Assembly: GCA_965200375.1 (NCBI GenBank)
Contig: OZ241353.1
Coordinates: 248,001-312,000 of the forward strand
DNA from: VXYL01 sp965200375
Lineage (GTDB): Bacteria > Pseudomonadota > Gammaproteobacteria > Pseudomonadales > Azotimanducaceae
Direction: 5' to 3'
DNA length: 64,000 nt
The translations under genes and the position numbers were made by a program. A model generated the notes under the pieces. It was not told the origin of the DNA. It was given only the letters and a program-made list of their open reading frames with translations, and made no database searches. Shown one piece after another: positions 53,281-62,230 of the stretch. Positions within the stretch are counted from its first letter, which is position 1. Every line of letters starts with the position of its first letter.

Positions 53281-53751
53281 ATGAACGAAGCGATGCGGAA
53301 CGCGCTGGAGACGCTCACCGCCCGCATCGACCAGCCGGGAACGCCAAGCGACTGGTTCGAGGTGACGCAGCCCCGGGTCGACGACTTTGCCGAGGTGACC
53401 CTCGATCACCAGTGGATCCACGTCGATGTCGAACGAGCGAAGGCGGGCCCGTTCGGCGGGCCCATCGCCCACGGCCACTTGACGCTGTCGCTGATGGGCC
53501 ACCTGCCGCGCAGCGTCGCCGAGAACGCGCCCCGGCTCGAAGGCCAGAAGCTCGCCATCAACTACGGCTTCGACCGGGTGCGCTTCCCGTCGCCGGTGCC
53601 CGTGGGGGCGCGCATCCGCACCACCAGCACGCTCAAGCGCGTGGAGGTCAAGGGCGGCATGATCGAAACCATGAACGAGGTGGTGGTGGAGGTGGAGGGG
53701 CAGGACAAGCCCTGCTGCGTGGCGGAAAGCCTCGGCCGGCTCGTCTTCTAG
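53281..53751 (+). CDS. MaoC-like hot-dog dehydratase
   Basis: The 156-residue single hot-dog protein has DDFAEVTLDHQWIHVDVERA and GPFGGPIAHGHLTLSL, the R-hydratase pattern with Asp and His in the expected places. It probably hydrates enoyl-CoAs. ATG 53281 has GGAGA seven bases upstream. The adjacent priA gene starts 28 bp later but is functionally unrelated. Confidence 0.88.
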   Translation: MNEAMRNALETLTARIDQPGTPSDWFEVTQPRVDDFAEVTLDHQWIHVDVERAKAGPFGGPIAHGHLTLSLMGHLPRSVAENAPRLEGQKLAINYGFDRVRFPSPVPVGARIRTTSTLKRVEVKGGMIETMNEVVVEVEGQDKPCCVAESLGRLVF

Positions 53752-53779
53752 CCGTCTTCCAAGGCGTCGACGCCTGCCT

Positions 53780-55981
53780 GTGGGCGTGGTTGCGGGACAC
53801 AGGCCGACTGCGGCGGCCCGCGCGGTCCAAGTGGCCGTGCCGCGACCGTTGCGGCAGACCTTCGACTATGCCGTGCCGGCGACGTGCCCGGCGCCGGCGC
53901 CGGGGTCCCGGGTGCGGGTGCCGCTTGGCCCGACGCGCACGGTCGGCGTCGTGCTCGGCCCCGCCGAGACCAGCCGTCCCGGCCTCAAGCCCATCGACGA
54001 GGTGCTGGACCCGGCGCCTTTGCTGCCGGCGGACTTGCTGGCCCTCGCAAGGTGGCTGGCTGGCTACTACCACCATCCGATAGGGCGGGTGCTCACCGCC
54101 ATGCTGCCGGCGCTGGCGCGCCGAGGCGCCCAGGCGCCGGCGCAGCAGGAGACGGTCTGGCAGGCGCTGCCCGGCGCTGCCGCCGCGCTGCGGCGGGCGC
54201 CGCAGCAGCGTCTGGCCTTGGAGCGGCTGGCCCGGGCCGGCGGCATCGCCGACGGCGACCTGGCGACGGCCGGCATCCCGCGCCGGGTGCTGACGGCCCT
54301 GCGCCGCAAGCGGCTGGTGACGGGCCGCCATGCGCTTCGGCTGGAGGCCCTCGCGCCATGCGAGCCGGCGGAACCCGGCTTCGAGCCGACGCCGGCCCAG
54401 CGGGCGGCGGCGGCGGCCGTGGTGGCCAGCCTCGGCCGCCATCGCTGCCACCTGCTCGACGGCGTCACCGGCAGCGGCAAGACCGAGGTGTACCTGCGGA
54501 TCATCGCCGAGGTGCTCCGCCGGGGCGGCCAGGCGCTGGTGCTGGTGCCGGAGATCGCGCTGACGCCGCAGACGCTGGCCCGCTTTCGGGAGCGCTTCGG
54601 CACGGCCGCGGTGCTGCACTCCGGAGCGTCGGACCGGCAGCGGTTCGACACTTGGACCAAGTGCGCCCGCGGCGTCCATCGGGTGCTGGTGGGCACGCGC
54701 TCGGCGGTGTTCGCGCCGTTCGCCAGGCTCGCCGCGATCGTCGTGGACGAGGAACACGACAGCTCCTTCAAGCAGCAGGACGGGCTGCCGTATTCGGCGC
54801 GGGACGTCGCCGTCAAGCGCGCCAGCCTGCTGCGTGTGCCAGTGGTGCTCGGCAGTGCCACGCCGTCGTTGGAGTCCCTCGAGAACGTCCGCCGCGGCCG
54901 CTACGCGAGAGCGCGTCTGGACGAACGCGCCGGCGGCGCGGCGCTGCCCGTCTACCGGGTGCTGGACATTCGCGGCGAGCGCCTGGACCGCGGCTTCGCG
55001 CCGGCCCTGCACCGGGCGATTGCCCGCCACCTGGCGGCGGGCAGCCAGGTGCTGGCGTTCATCAACCGGCGCGGCTACGCGCCGACGCTGCTCTGCGCCA
55101 AGTGCGGCTGGCAGGCGCGCTGCGACCACTGCGACGCCAGACTCACCTGCCACCGCAGCGCCGGCCGCGTCTGCCACCGGCTCCGCTGCCACCACTGCGG
55201 CCACCAGCGGCTGGCGCCGGCGGCGTGCCCGGCCTGCGGCGCGGAAGAACTCCAGCCCGTTGGCGCCGGCACCCAGCGGGTGGAGGAGGCGCTCGCGGAG
55301 CGCCACCCCGGCGTGCCGCTGCTGCGCATCGACGGCGACACGGCCCGCGACGCTGGCCGTCTGGCGGCGGACCTGGCGGTGGTCGCCAGCGGCGTGCCGG
55401 CGCTGCTGGTCGGCACGCAGATGCTCGCCAAGGGGCACCACTTCCCGAACGTGACGATGGTGGCGGTGCTGAACGCGGACGCCGGTTTCCTGTCGCCGGA
55501 CTTCCGCGCCCCGGAGCGCACCGCGCAGCTCGTTGTCCAGGTGGCCGGGCGGGCCGGAAGGGCGAAGCGCCCTGGCGAGGTGTGGGTGCAGACCTTCGAC
55601 CCCGCCGGCGCCCACTTGAGCGCCCTGATCGGTGGCGGCTATCTCGGCTTCGCGGAGCAGGAACGCGAGCAGCGCACCGCTGCCGGGATGCCGCCGTTCT
55701 CGGCGCTGGCCATGGTCCGCGCCGAGAGCAGGCGCGGCGACGCCGCGCAGACGCTGCTTGTCCAGGCGGCGGCCACGCTGGCGGCGGAGGAGGCCGTGGA
55801 GGTGCTCGGTCCCGCCCCGGCGCCGCTGGCGCGTCGCGCCGATCTGGTCCGCTGGCAGGTGCTGGCGCTGGCGGTTCGACGCGCCAGCCTGCACCGAGCG
55901 CTGACGCGGCTGGAAGACGCCGAACCGAAAGCCCCCGGCGTGCGCTGGACGATAGACGTCGATCCCCTCGACACGTTCTGA
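53780..55981 (+). CDS. priA: Primosomal protein N' (replication restart helicase)
   Basis: The 733-residue protein has the 3'-DNA-binding N-domain (VAVPRPLRQTFDYAVP) and a superfamily 2 helicase core with GVTGSGKTE, DEEHDSSFKQ, and GSATPSLESLENV. The zinc-binding module CAKCGWQARCDHCDARLTCH...CHHCG...CPACG is intact, as are late helicase motifs GTQMLAKGHHFPNV and QVAGRAGR. It reloads the replisome at stalled forks. GTG 53780 is used; the conserved region begins about residue 17. Confidence 0.96.
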   Translation: MGVVAGHRPTAAARAVQVAVPRPLRQTFDYAVPATCPAPAPGSRVRVPLGPTRTVGVVLGPAETSRPGLKPIDEVLDPAPLLPADLLALARWLAGYYHHPIGRVLTAMLPALARRGAQAPAQQETVWQALPGAAAALRRAPQQRLALERLARAGGIADGDLATAGIPRRVLTALRRKRLVTGRHALRLEALAPCEPAEPGFEPTPAQRAAAAAVVASLGRHRCHLLDGVTGSGKTEVYLRIIAEVLRRGGQALVLVPEIALTPQTLARFRERFGTAAVLHSGASDRQRFDTWTKCARGVHRVLVGTRSAVFAPFARLAAIVVDEEHDSSFKQQDGLPYSARDVAVKRASLLRVPVVLGSATPSLESLENVRRGRYARARLDERAGGAALPVYRVLDIRGERLDRGFAPALHRAIARHLAAGSQVLAFINRRGYAPTLLCAKCGWQARCDHCDARLTCHRSAGRVCHRLRCHHCGHQRLAPAACPACGAEELQPVGAGTQRVEEALAERHPGVPLLRIDGDTARDAGRLAADLAVVASGVPALLVGTQMLAKGHHFPNVTMVAVLNADAGFLSPDFRAPERTAQLVVQVAGRAGRAKRPGEVWVQTFDPAGAHLSALIGGGYLGFAEQEREQRTAAGMPPFSALAMVRAESRRGDAAQTLLVQAAATLAAEEAVEVLGPAPAPLARRADLVRWQVLALAVRRASLHRALTRLEDAEPKAPGVRWTIDVDPLDTF

Positions 55982-56046
55982 ATGCCGGAGGCCGGCTCTC
56001 GGCCAAGGCGGTCGCTGGCGTATGATCCGGAGCGCAAGGCATAGGG

Positions 56047-56682
56047 ATGTGCATGCCTAGAGACTACGCGCCGAGAGCCCGCCGCCGCCCGCCGCCACGC
56101 AGCCCGGCGGAGGCACTGGCAGCAAAGCTGCTGGGTGTCGCGGCCCGCGGCCGGCCGGCGCTGCCGGCGTTTCTGGCGGGAGCCGCATCCGGCGTCCTGG
56201 GGACCGTTCTCGTCCTCTATGTGCCGGCGCTCTGGGCCGAAGACGAGGCCGATGCGGCTGCCGCGGCGCCGGTTGGCGAGACGGCCGCGCTGCCAGCCCT
56301 CGTCTACGAGTTCATCGACCGGCTGCCGAACGACGAGGTGGTCACCGGTGTCGTGCCGTACCAGCCGCCGGCGCCCGGCGGCGAAACGGCGTCGCCGTCG
56401 CGCACCTACCTGCTGCAAGCGGCCTCCTTCCGCAACCGCGACGACGCGGACGCCATGCGAGCGGACCTGATTCTCGAAGGCATGGCAGTTGCGATCAGCA
56501 CCGTGCCGAGGCCCGCCGGAGGCGCCTGGCATCGCGTCCTCGTCGGGCCGTTCCCGGGCCAGCGGGAAATGCGCCGCGCCCTGAGCCGCTTGCGGGAGAA
56601 GGACATTCCAGCGATGCCGATCCTGTACGCGCCGGCGTCCTCGACGGCCCAGTCGCGCAGGGACCAGGCGTCCCCACGCTGA
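56047..56682 (+). CDS. ftsN: SPOR-domain membrane protein, FtsN-like
   Basis: The 211-residue protein has a basic cytoplasmic N-terminus, one transmembrane segment (ALPAFLAGAASGVLGTVLVLYV), a periplasmic linker and a C-terminal SPOR domain (TYLLQAASFRNRDDADAMRA...WHRVLVGPF). SPOR domains bind denuded septal peptidoglycan. Its position between priA and hslVU is that of FtsN in many gammaproteobacteria, so the name rests on both architecture and synteny. TATGAT at 56021 may be a -10 box. Confidence 0.82.
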   Translation: MCMPRDYAPRARRRPPPRSPAEALAAKLLGVAARGRPALPAFLAGAASGVLGTVLVLYVPALWAEDEADAAAAAPVGETAALPALVYEFIDRLPNDEVVTGVVPYQPPAPGGETASPSRTYLLQAASFRNRDDADAMRADLILEGMAVAISTVPRPAGGAWHRVLVGPFPGQREMRRALSRLREKDIPAMPILYAPASSTAQSRRDQASPR

Positions 56683-56743
56683 CGCTGCAAGGGTCGTCGT
56701 GTAGGATCGCGCACGGGTCGCAGGAACAGCGCGGATCGAAGCA

Positions 56744-57313
56744 GTGGTGCGAGCGTACTTGAGGGAGGCGGACTCGGAACCGACTGACGACGCTGAAGTG
56801 GTTCCCGATGCCGATCCGGACGGGGAGGCGGACCTGGACGAGCAGATCAAGGACCGCATCGTCGCCCGGCTGAGGCGAAAATTCGCGGGGAAGCGTCTGG
56901 AGCACTTGGTCGCCAGCATCCTGCGAGCATCGGGCTACGAGGCCGAGCGGACGGAAAGGGGGCCGGACGGCGGCGTCGACATCGTCGCTGGCAAGGACGA
57001 GCTGGGGTTCGGTCGGCCACGGCTCTGTGTGCAGGTGAAGGGGCGATCCGGGATGGTGGGCTTGGGGGAGTACGACCGTCTGATGGGCGTTCTCGAGACT
57101 TTTCGCGCCGAACACGGTTTGCTCGTGAGCCTGGGCGACTTCACCAAGCCGGTCAAGGAGCGGAACAAGCAGTCGTTCTTCAAGATCCGCCTGTGGGGTC
57201 CCGAGGAACTGGCCCAGCGGCTGCTCGAGACCTACGAGGATCTCCCCGTGGACATCCGCACCGACGTGCCGCTGCGCGACCGGAAAGTGCTGGAGGAGGC
57301 GGGCGCCGGCTGA
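56744..57313 (+). CDS. Mrr-type restriction endonuclease, probably 5'-truncated
   Basis: The 189-residue frame carries the Mrr catalytic domain: LEHLVASILRASGYEAERTE, then GPDGGVDIVAGKDELGFGRP and CVQVKGRSG, giving the D...QxK nuclease core. From memory of the family, related restriction endonucleases have an extra N-terminal domain of about 100-130 residues. Here the in-frame upstream sequence (reading ARIEAVVRAYLREAD) is stopped by TAG 56702, so the front part appears lost. It interrupts the ftsN-hslV neighbourhood, which suggests insertion. No methyltransferase is nearby. The start is GTG 56744. Confidence 0.72.
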   Translation: MVRAYLREADSEPTDDAEVVPDADPDGEADLDEQIKDRIVARLRRKFAGKRLEHLVASILRASGYEAERTERGPDGGVDIVAGKDELGFGRPRLCVQVKGRSGMVGLGEYDRLMGVLETFRAEHGLLVSLGDFTKPVKERNKQSFFKIRLWGPEELAQRLLETYEDLPVDIRTDVPLRDRKVLEEAGAG

Positions 57314-57409
57314 ACGGTCCACCGTTGCGGGCGCGTCGGCGACGCATGAGGGCGACGCATGAAGATCGGGGGCGCGTGAGGCCCGGTTCGATGGCCACGA
57401 GGTAGTCCC

Positions 57410-57943
57410 TTGCAGCAGTTCCTAGGCACCACGATCCTGTCCGTGCGCCGCGGCGATGCCGTGGTGCTCGGCGGCGACGGCCAGGTGACGTTCGGCAACA
57501 CCGTCTTGAAGAGCAACGCCCGCAAGGTGCGGCGGCTGGCGGGGCACGACATTCTTGCCGGCTTCGCCGGCGGCACCGCGGACGCCTTCACGCTGTTCGA
57601 GCGTTTCGAGGGGGCGCTGGAGAAGTACCAGGGCAACCTCACCCGCGCCGCGGTGGAACTGGCGAAGGACTGGCGTTCGGATCGCGTGCTGCGGCGCCTG
57701 GAGGCGCTCTTGGCCGTGGCGGACCGGTCCAAATCGCTGATCGTCAGCGGCAACGGCGAAGTGATCGAGCCGGAGGGCGGCTTGATCGCCATCGGTTCCG
57801 GCGGCCCCTACGCCGGGGCCGCGGCCCGGGCCCTGCTCGACGAGACCGAACTGGCCCCGCGGGACATCGTCGCCAAGGGCCTGGCGATAGCCGCGGACAT
57901 CTGCATCTACACCAATCGCGAGACCACCATCGAAAGCCTATGA
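57410..57943 (+). CDS. hslV: ATP-dependent protease subunit HslV
   Basis: The 177-residue proteasome-like peptidase starts MQQFLGTTILSVRRG; removing the first six residues exposes the catalytic Thr7. The GGDGQVTFGNTVLK and AGFAGGTADAFTLFERFE segments are diagnostic. The start is TTG 57410. It overlaps hslU by four bases (ATGA). Confidence 0.97.
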   Translation: MQQFLGTTILSVRRGDAVVLGGDGQVTFGNTVLKSNARKVRRLAGHDILAGFAGGTADAFTLFERFEGALEKYQGNLTRAAVELAKDWRSDRVLRRLEALLAVADRSKSLIVSGNGEVIEPEGGLIAIGSGGPYAGAAARALLDETELAPRDIVAKGLAIAADICIYTNRETTIESL

Positions 57944-59247
57944 CCATGACCCCCCGGGAAATCGTCCACGAGCTGGACAAGCACATCATCGGCCAGGACG
58001 AGGCCAAGCGCGCCGTCGCGATCGCGCTGCGCAACCGCTGGCGGCGCATGCAGCTGGCCGACGGACTGCGCGACGAAGTGACCCCCAAGAACATCCTCAT
58101 GATCGGCCCCACCGGGGTGGGCAAGACGGAGATCGCCCGCCGCCTGGCGCGGCTGGCCGGGGCCCCGTTCATCAAGGTGGAAGCCACCAAGTTCACCGAG
58201 GTGGGCTACGTGGGCCGGGACGTGGAGTCCATCATCCGGGACCTCGCGGACATCGCCGTGAAGATGCTGCGCGAGCAGGCGATGGCGCGGGTGCAGGCCC
58301 GGGCCGAGGATGCCGCGGAGGACAGGATTCTCGACGTGCTGCTGCCGAAGCCGGAGGACGGCGGGCGGGACACCGGGACGACGCGGCAGGTGCTGCGCAA
58401 GCGCCTGCGAGAAGGGGATCTGGACGCCAAGGAGGTCGCCATCGAAACCGACGCGGTATCGGTGGGCTTCGAGATCGTCTCGCCGCCTGGCATGGAAGAG
58501 CTCACCGGCCAGCTGCAGCGGATGTTCTCCAGCATGAGCGGCACGCGCACACGCACCATGCGCCTGAAGGTGCGCGACGCCCTGCGCCGGCTGCGGGAAG
58601 AGGAAGCGCTCAAGCTCATCAACGAGGACGAGCTCAAGGCCGAGGCGGTGGCGGCCGTGGAGCAGACCGGCATCGTCTTCCTCGACGAGATCGACAAAGT
58701 GGCGCGACGCCGGGAGACGATGGGGGCGGACGTCTCCCGGGAAGGCGTGCAGCGGGACCTCTTGCCGCTCATCGAGGGCAGCACGGTGAACACCAAGTAC
58801 GGCATGGTGCGCACGGATCATGTTCTGTTCATCGCCTCCGGCGCGTTCCACTACTCCAAGCCCTCGGACCTCATTCCCGAACTGCAAGGGCGGCTGCCGA
58901 TTCGGGTGGAACTGTCGGCGCTGACGCCGGCGGACTTCCGCCGCATCCTCTCGGAACCGGACGCCTCGCTCACCGAGCAGTACCAGGCGCTGCTCGCCAC
59001 CGAGGGGGTGTCGGTGGAGTTCAAGGGGGAGGCGCTGTCGCGCATCGCCGAGATCTCCTGCGCGGTGAACGAGAACACGGAGAACATCGGCGCCCGGCGG
59101 CTGCATACCGTGATGGAGCGCCTCCTGGACGAGGTTTCCTTTGCCGCCAGCGACGGCGAGGCCAAAGTGGTGGTGGACGCGAAGTACGTGGACGCCCACC
59201 TGGCGGACATCGCGGAGGACCAGGACCTTTCGCGCTACATTCTCTAG
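57940..59247 (+). CDS. hslU: HslU unfoldase of the HslUV protease
   Basis: The 435-residue AAA+ ATPase has Walker A GPTGVGKT (56-63), the pore motif GYVGRD, the I-domain with MEELTGQLQRMFSSM, Walker B VFLDEIDKVA, and the C-terminal LSRYIL that inserts into HslV. It feeds unfolded substrates to HslV. ATG 57940 overlaps the hslV stop. Confidence 0.97.
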   Translation: MTMTPREIVHELDKHIIGQDEAKRAVAIALRNRWRRMQLADGLRDEVTPKNILMIGPTGVGKTEIARRLARLAGAPFIKVEATKFTEVGYVGRDVESIIRDLADIAVKMLREQAMARVQARAEDAAEDRILDVLLPKPEDGGRDTGTTRQVLRKRLREGDLDAKEVAIETDAVSVGFEIVSPPGMEELTGQLQRMFSSMSGTRTRTMRLKVRDALRRLREEEALKLINEDELKAEAVAAVEQTGIVFLDEIDKVARRRETMGADVSREGVQRDLLPLIEGSTVNTKYGMVRTDHVLFIASGAFHYSKPSDLIPELQGRLPIRVELSALTPADFRRILSEPDASLTEQYQALLATEGVSVEFKGEALSRIAEISCAVNENTENIGARRLHTVMERLLDEVSFAASDGEAKVVVDAKYVDAHLADIAEDQDLSRYIL

Positions 59248-59278
59248 CGTTTGGCTCTAGCGTTGGCTCTAGCGTTGG
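59242..59278 (+). repeat. Three 12-13 bp tandem repeats over the hslU stop
   Basis: CTCTAGCGTTTGG, CTCTAGCGTTGG and CTCTAGCGTTGG follow each other directly. The hslU TAG is in the first unit. Confidence 0.85.
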
Positions 59279-59321
59279 GTTCCTCGAGAATCTCGGAAGA
59301 TATCGGGCACTCGGGCATCGC

Positions 59322-59720
59322 ATGAGCCCCGTCGGCATCACCTACCACAAGCGCTCCAAGACCTTGGAGCTCGCCTACGCGGACGGCGACTCCAAGGAAA
59401 TTCCGGCGGAACTGCTGCGCGTGTATTCGCCTTCGGCGGAGGTGCGTGGCCACAGCGAGGCGGAGCGCGTGCTCCAGACCGGCAAGAAGCACGTTGGCGT
59501 GCGCACCATCGAGGCGGTGGGCAACTACGCCATCCGCATCGCCTTCGACGACGGCCACGACACCGGCATCTACTCCTGGGCTTTTCTTGCGGATCTGGCC
59601 GAGCACCAGGACCGCTACTGGCAGAACTATCTGGCCGAGCTGAAGGCCGCGAACGCCTCGCGGCTGCCGGCGATTCCAGTGGGCCGGTGGACGCCGCCCG
59701 GCGAGGCCCGACGCGGCTGA
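59322..59720 (+). CDS. DUF971 (gamma-BBH-like) domain protein
   Basis: The 132-residue protein has ITYHKRSKTLELAYADGDSK, LPAELLRVYSPSAEV-type and VGNYAIRIAFDDGHDTGIYSW, the DUF971 pattern related to the N-terminal domain of gamma-butyrobetaine hydroxylase. It often follows hslU in gammaproteobacteria. Proposed links to Fe-S or metal handling are unproven. The 258 bp after it hold no convincing gene. Confidence 0.88.
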   Translation: MSPVGITYHKRSKTLELAYADGDSKEIPAELLRVYSPSAEVRGHSEAERVLQTGKKHVGVRTIEAVGNYAIRIAFDDGHDTGIYSWAFLADLAEHQDRYWQNYLAELKAANASRLPAIPVGRWTPPGEARRG

Positions 59721-59978
59721 GATTGCCGTTTTCTTGGCTCAACAGACCGGAGCAACCACCTCTGTCGATCCGATTCAAGCGGGGCTGGCACCTACTTCCT
59801 GAGCTTTCCTTCTGCAATCAATGGCTTGCGATCACCCGACTGAAGATGATCGTGGCCTTGGTGGCTTGGGGCGGGACGGACCGCGTGATCGCGGCCTGGG
59901 CCTGAAATGCCCCGGTCGAACGTGGCGCCGATGCTGGTGGTGGAGCAGACGCGGCGGATTCTCGAGGGCGTCGGCGGG

Positions 59979-60671
59979 CTACCTGGCCTCTGGGCAGAAC
60001 ATGTAGCCCTTGCCCCATACCGTGCGGATGAACACGGGCGCTGCCGGATTGGCCTCGATCTTGCTGCGCAGGCGCGTAACGCGCACGTCGATGCTGCGAT
60101 CGAAGGGCGCGCGCGGGGCGCCGGTGAGCAGATCGAGGAGGCGATCCCGGTCCAACACCTTGTTCGGATGGCGGACCAGAATGCACAGCAGATCGAACTC
60201 GCCGGAGGTCAGGGCAACCGGCTTGCCGGACTTGGTGAGCCGATGGCCGGCGACGTCCAGGCGGAAATCGCTGAACTCGACTACCGGAGCCGTGTTGGGG
60301 GCGCCGGTGCGCCGCAGCACGGCCCGCACCCGGGCCAGCAGCTCCCGGGGATTGAAGGGCTTGCCGAGGTAGTCGTCGGCACCCACCTCGAGGCCGACGA
60401 TGCGGTCCACTTCCTCGCCTTGCGCCGAGACGATGACGATGGGCACGTCCGTGGTCCGCTTCAGGCGCTTGGCAATGGAAAGACCGTCCTCGCCGGGCAG
60501 CATGAGATCCAGGATCACCAGCGCCACGTCTTCCGCGCCGAGGGCCGCGTCCATCTCGGCGCCGTCCGGCACGGCGACGACGCGGTAGCCTTGTCTGGTC
60601 AGGAACGCGCCGATCAGCTCCCGCAGCTCGGCGTCGTCGTCGACGAGCAGCAGCGTCTGTCGCGCCTCCAC
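59979..60671 (-). CDS. OmpR-family response regulator
   Basis: The 230-residue regulator has a receiver domain with Asp10-12, phospho-acceptor Asp55 (LVILDLMLPGEDG) and Lys104 (GKPFN). A winged-helix DNA-binding domain follows (LTSGEFDLLCILVRHPNKVL; IRTVWGKGYMF). It would bind promoter repeats when phosphorylated. No histidine kinase lies next to it. GTG 60671 is the start, with a poor ribosome-binding site. Confidence 0.92.
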   Translation of the reverse strand: MEARQTLLLVDDDAELRELIGAFLTRQGYRVVAVPDGAEMDAALGAEDVALVILDLMLPGEDGLSIAKRLKRTTDVPIVIVSAQGEEVDRIVGLEVGADDYLGKPFNPRELLARVRAVLRRTGAPNTAPVVEFSDFRLDVAGHRLTKSGKPVALTSGEFDLLCILVRHPNKVLDRDRLLDLLTGAPRAPFDRSIDVRVTRLRSKIEANPAAPVFIRTVWGKGYMFCPEAR

Positions 60672-60804
60672 GGTGTGGTCCGCGTGGCTGCAAACCAGCT
60701 GGCGCTAGGACCGGCGACGCAGCGCCGCAGGTCCTTTGCGCCCTGTGGCCGTGCTGGCGATGCGGCGACCTCGCACCGCACCAGCCAGCACCGCGCACGT
60801 CGGG

Positions 60805-61995
60805 TCAGGCGCGCTCGAACAGCCCTGCCGCCCCTTGGCCGCCGCCGATGCACATGGTCACCACGCCGTAGCGCTTGTTGCGGCGTTCGAGTTCCCGCAG
60901 GATGGTGCCGGTACAGCGGGAACCAGTCATGCCGAAGGGATGGCCGATGGAAATGCTGCCGCCGTTGACGTTGTACCTGTCGTTGTCGAGGTCCAGCTCG
61001 TTGCGGCAGTACACGCACTGCGAGGCGAAGGCTTCGTTCAGCTCCCACAGGTCGACGTCGTCCTTGTGCAGGCCGGCGTTCTCCAGCAGGCGGGGGATGG
61101 CGAACACCGGGCCGATGCCCATCTCGTCCGGCTCGCAGGCCGCCACCGTGAAGCCACGGTACACGCCCATCGGCTTGATGCCGAGCTGGTTGGCCCGCTC
61201 GGCGCTCATCAGCAGCGTCATCGAGGCGCCGTCCGAGAGCTGGGAGGCGTTGCCGGCGGTCACCGTGCCGTCCTCCTCGAAGGCTGGCGCCAAGCCGGCG
61301 AGGCCGTCGAGGGTGGTGGTGGGGCGGTTGCACTCGTCGCGATCGACGATCGCTTCCACCATGCTCTCTTCGCCGGTTGCCTTGTCCACCTTCTTCATCG
61401 TCACCGTCATCGGCACGATTTCCTCGCCGATCCAGCCCGCGGCCTGGGCCTTCGCATAGCGCTGCTGGCTTTGCAGGGCGTACTCGTCCTGCATCTCGCG
61501 GGTCACCTGGTAGCGGCGGGCGACCACTTCGGCGGTATTGCCCATCGCCATGAAGATGGCCGGCTTCTCTTCGACCAGCGTCGGATTGCGGGTGTCGCCG
61601 CCCCGGGGCGAACGGGTGGCGCCGGAGATGGAGTCCACGCCGCCAGCCATGGCGATCTCCGTCTGCCCGGAGGCGATCTGGTTGGATGCGATGGCGATGG
61701 ATTGCAGGCCCGAGGAGCAGAAGCGGTTGATGGTCATGCCAGCCGTGGTGATCGGCAGCCGGGACAGCACCACGGCCAGCCGCGCCAGATTGCCGTCCTG
61801 CTCGCCGGTATGGTTGGCAGCGCCGACGACCACGTCTTCCACTTCCTTGGCGTCGACGTTCGGGTTCCTGTCGAGCAGCGCGTCGATGCAGTGCGCCAGC
61901 ATGTCGTCGGACCGGGTCAGGTTGAAGCTGCCGCGATGGGACTTGGCAAGCCCGGTGCGGACGCTGTCGACGACTACGACTTCTCGTACAGCCAT
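60805..61995 (-). CDS. Acetyl-CoA C-acyltransferase (thiolase)
   Basis: The 396-residue thiolase has the acyl-accepting Cys93 (NRFCSSGLQSI), NEAFASQ, the catalytic GHPFGMTG His and the second Cys in CIGGGQGAAG. It cleaves 3-ketoacyl-CoA in beta-oxidation (FadA/FadI-like), or condenses in reverse. ATG 61995 has GGGGGAA upstream. It shares direction with an SDR 235 bp upstream, which may act one step earlier. Confidence 0.93.
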   Translation of the reverse strand: MAVREVVVVDSVRTGLAKSHRGSFNLTRSDDMLAHCIDALLDRNPNVDAKEVEDVVVGAANHTGEQDGNLARLAVVLSRLPITTAGMTINRFCSSGLQSIAIASNQIASGQTEIAMAGGVDSISGATRSPRGGDTRNPTLVEEKPAIFMAMGNTAEVVARRYQVTREMQDEYALQSQQRYAKAQAAGWIGEEIVPMTVTMKKVDKATGEESMVEAIVDRDECNRPTTTLDGLAGLAPAFEEDGTVTAGNASQLSDGASMTLLMSAERANQLGIKPMGVYRGFTVAACEPDEMGIGPVFAIPRLLENAGLHKDDVDLWELNEAFASQCVYCRNELDLDNDRYNVNGGSISIGHPFGMTGSRCTGTILRELERRNKRYGVVTMCIGGGQGAAGLFERA

Positions 61996-62230
61996 TGGTT
62001 TCCCCCTACTGTTGATGGCGGCCCACGCCAGTGCCGGAGCCGCATCGAGCGATGGCTGGGGTCGGCACCTTGGCGTCGTCCCGCGTCGCTGCAATCCGGC
62101 CGGCCCACCAGCCGAGCCAAGACGGTCAGCATAGCGCAATCGCTGCCTGGAATGGCGAGCGGCGGTTCCGGCGTTCCGGCCCGGCTAGCGCCTCGATCCG
62201 GGAAGGGTCCGCGTCGGCGTCGGCACCGGT

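Noticed and set aside
59907..60968. 353-codon plus frame opposite the response regulator
   Set aside because: It is the antisense of a clear receiver and winged-helix protein.
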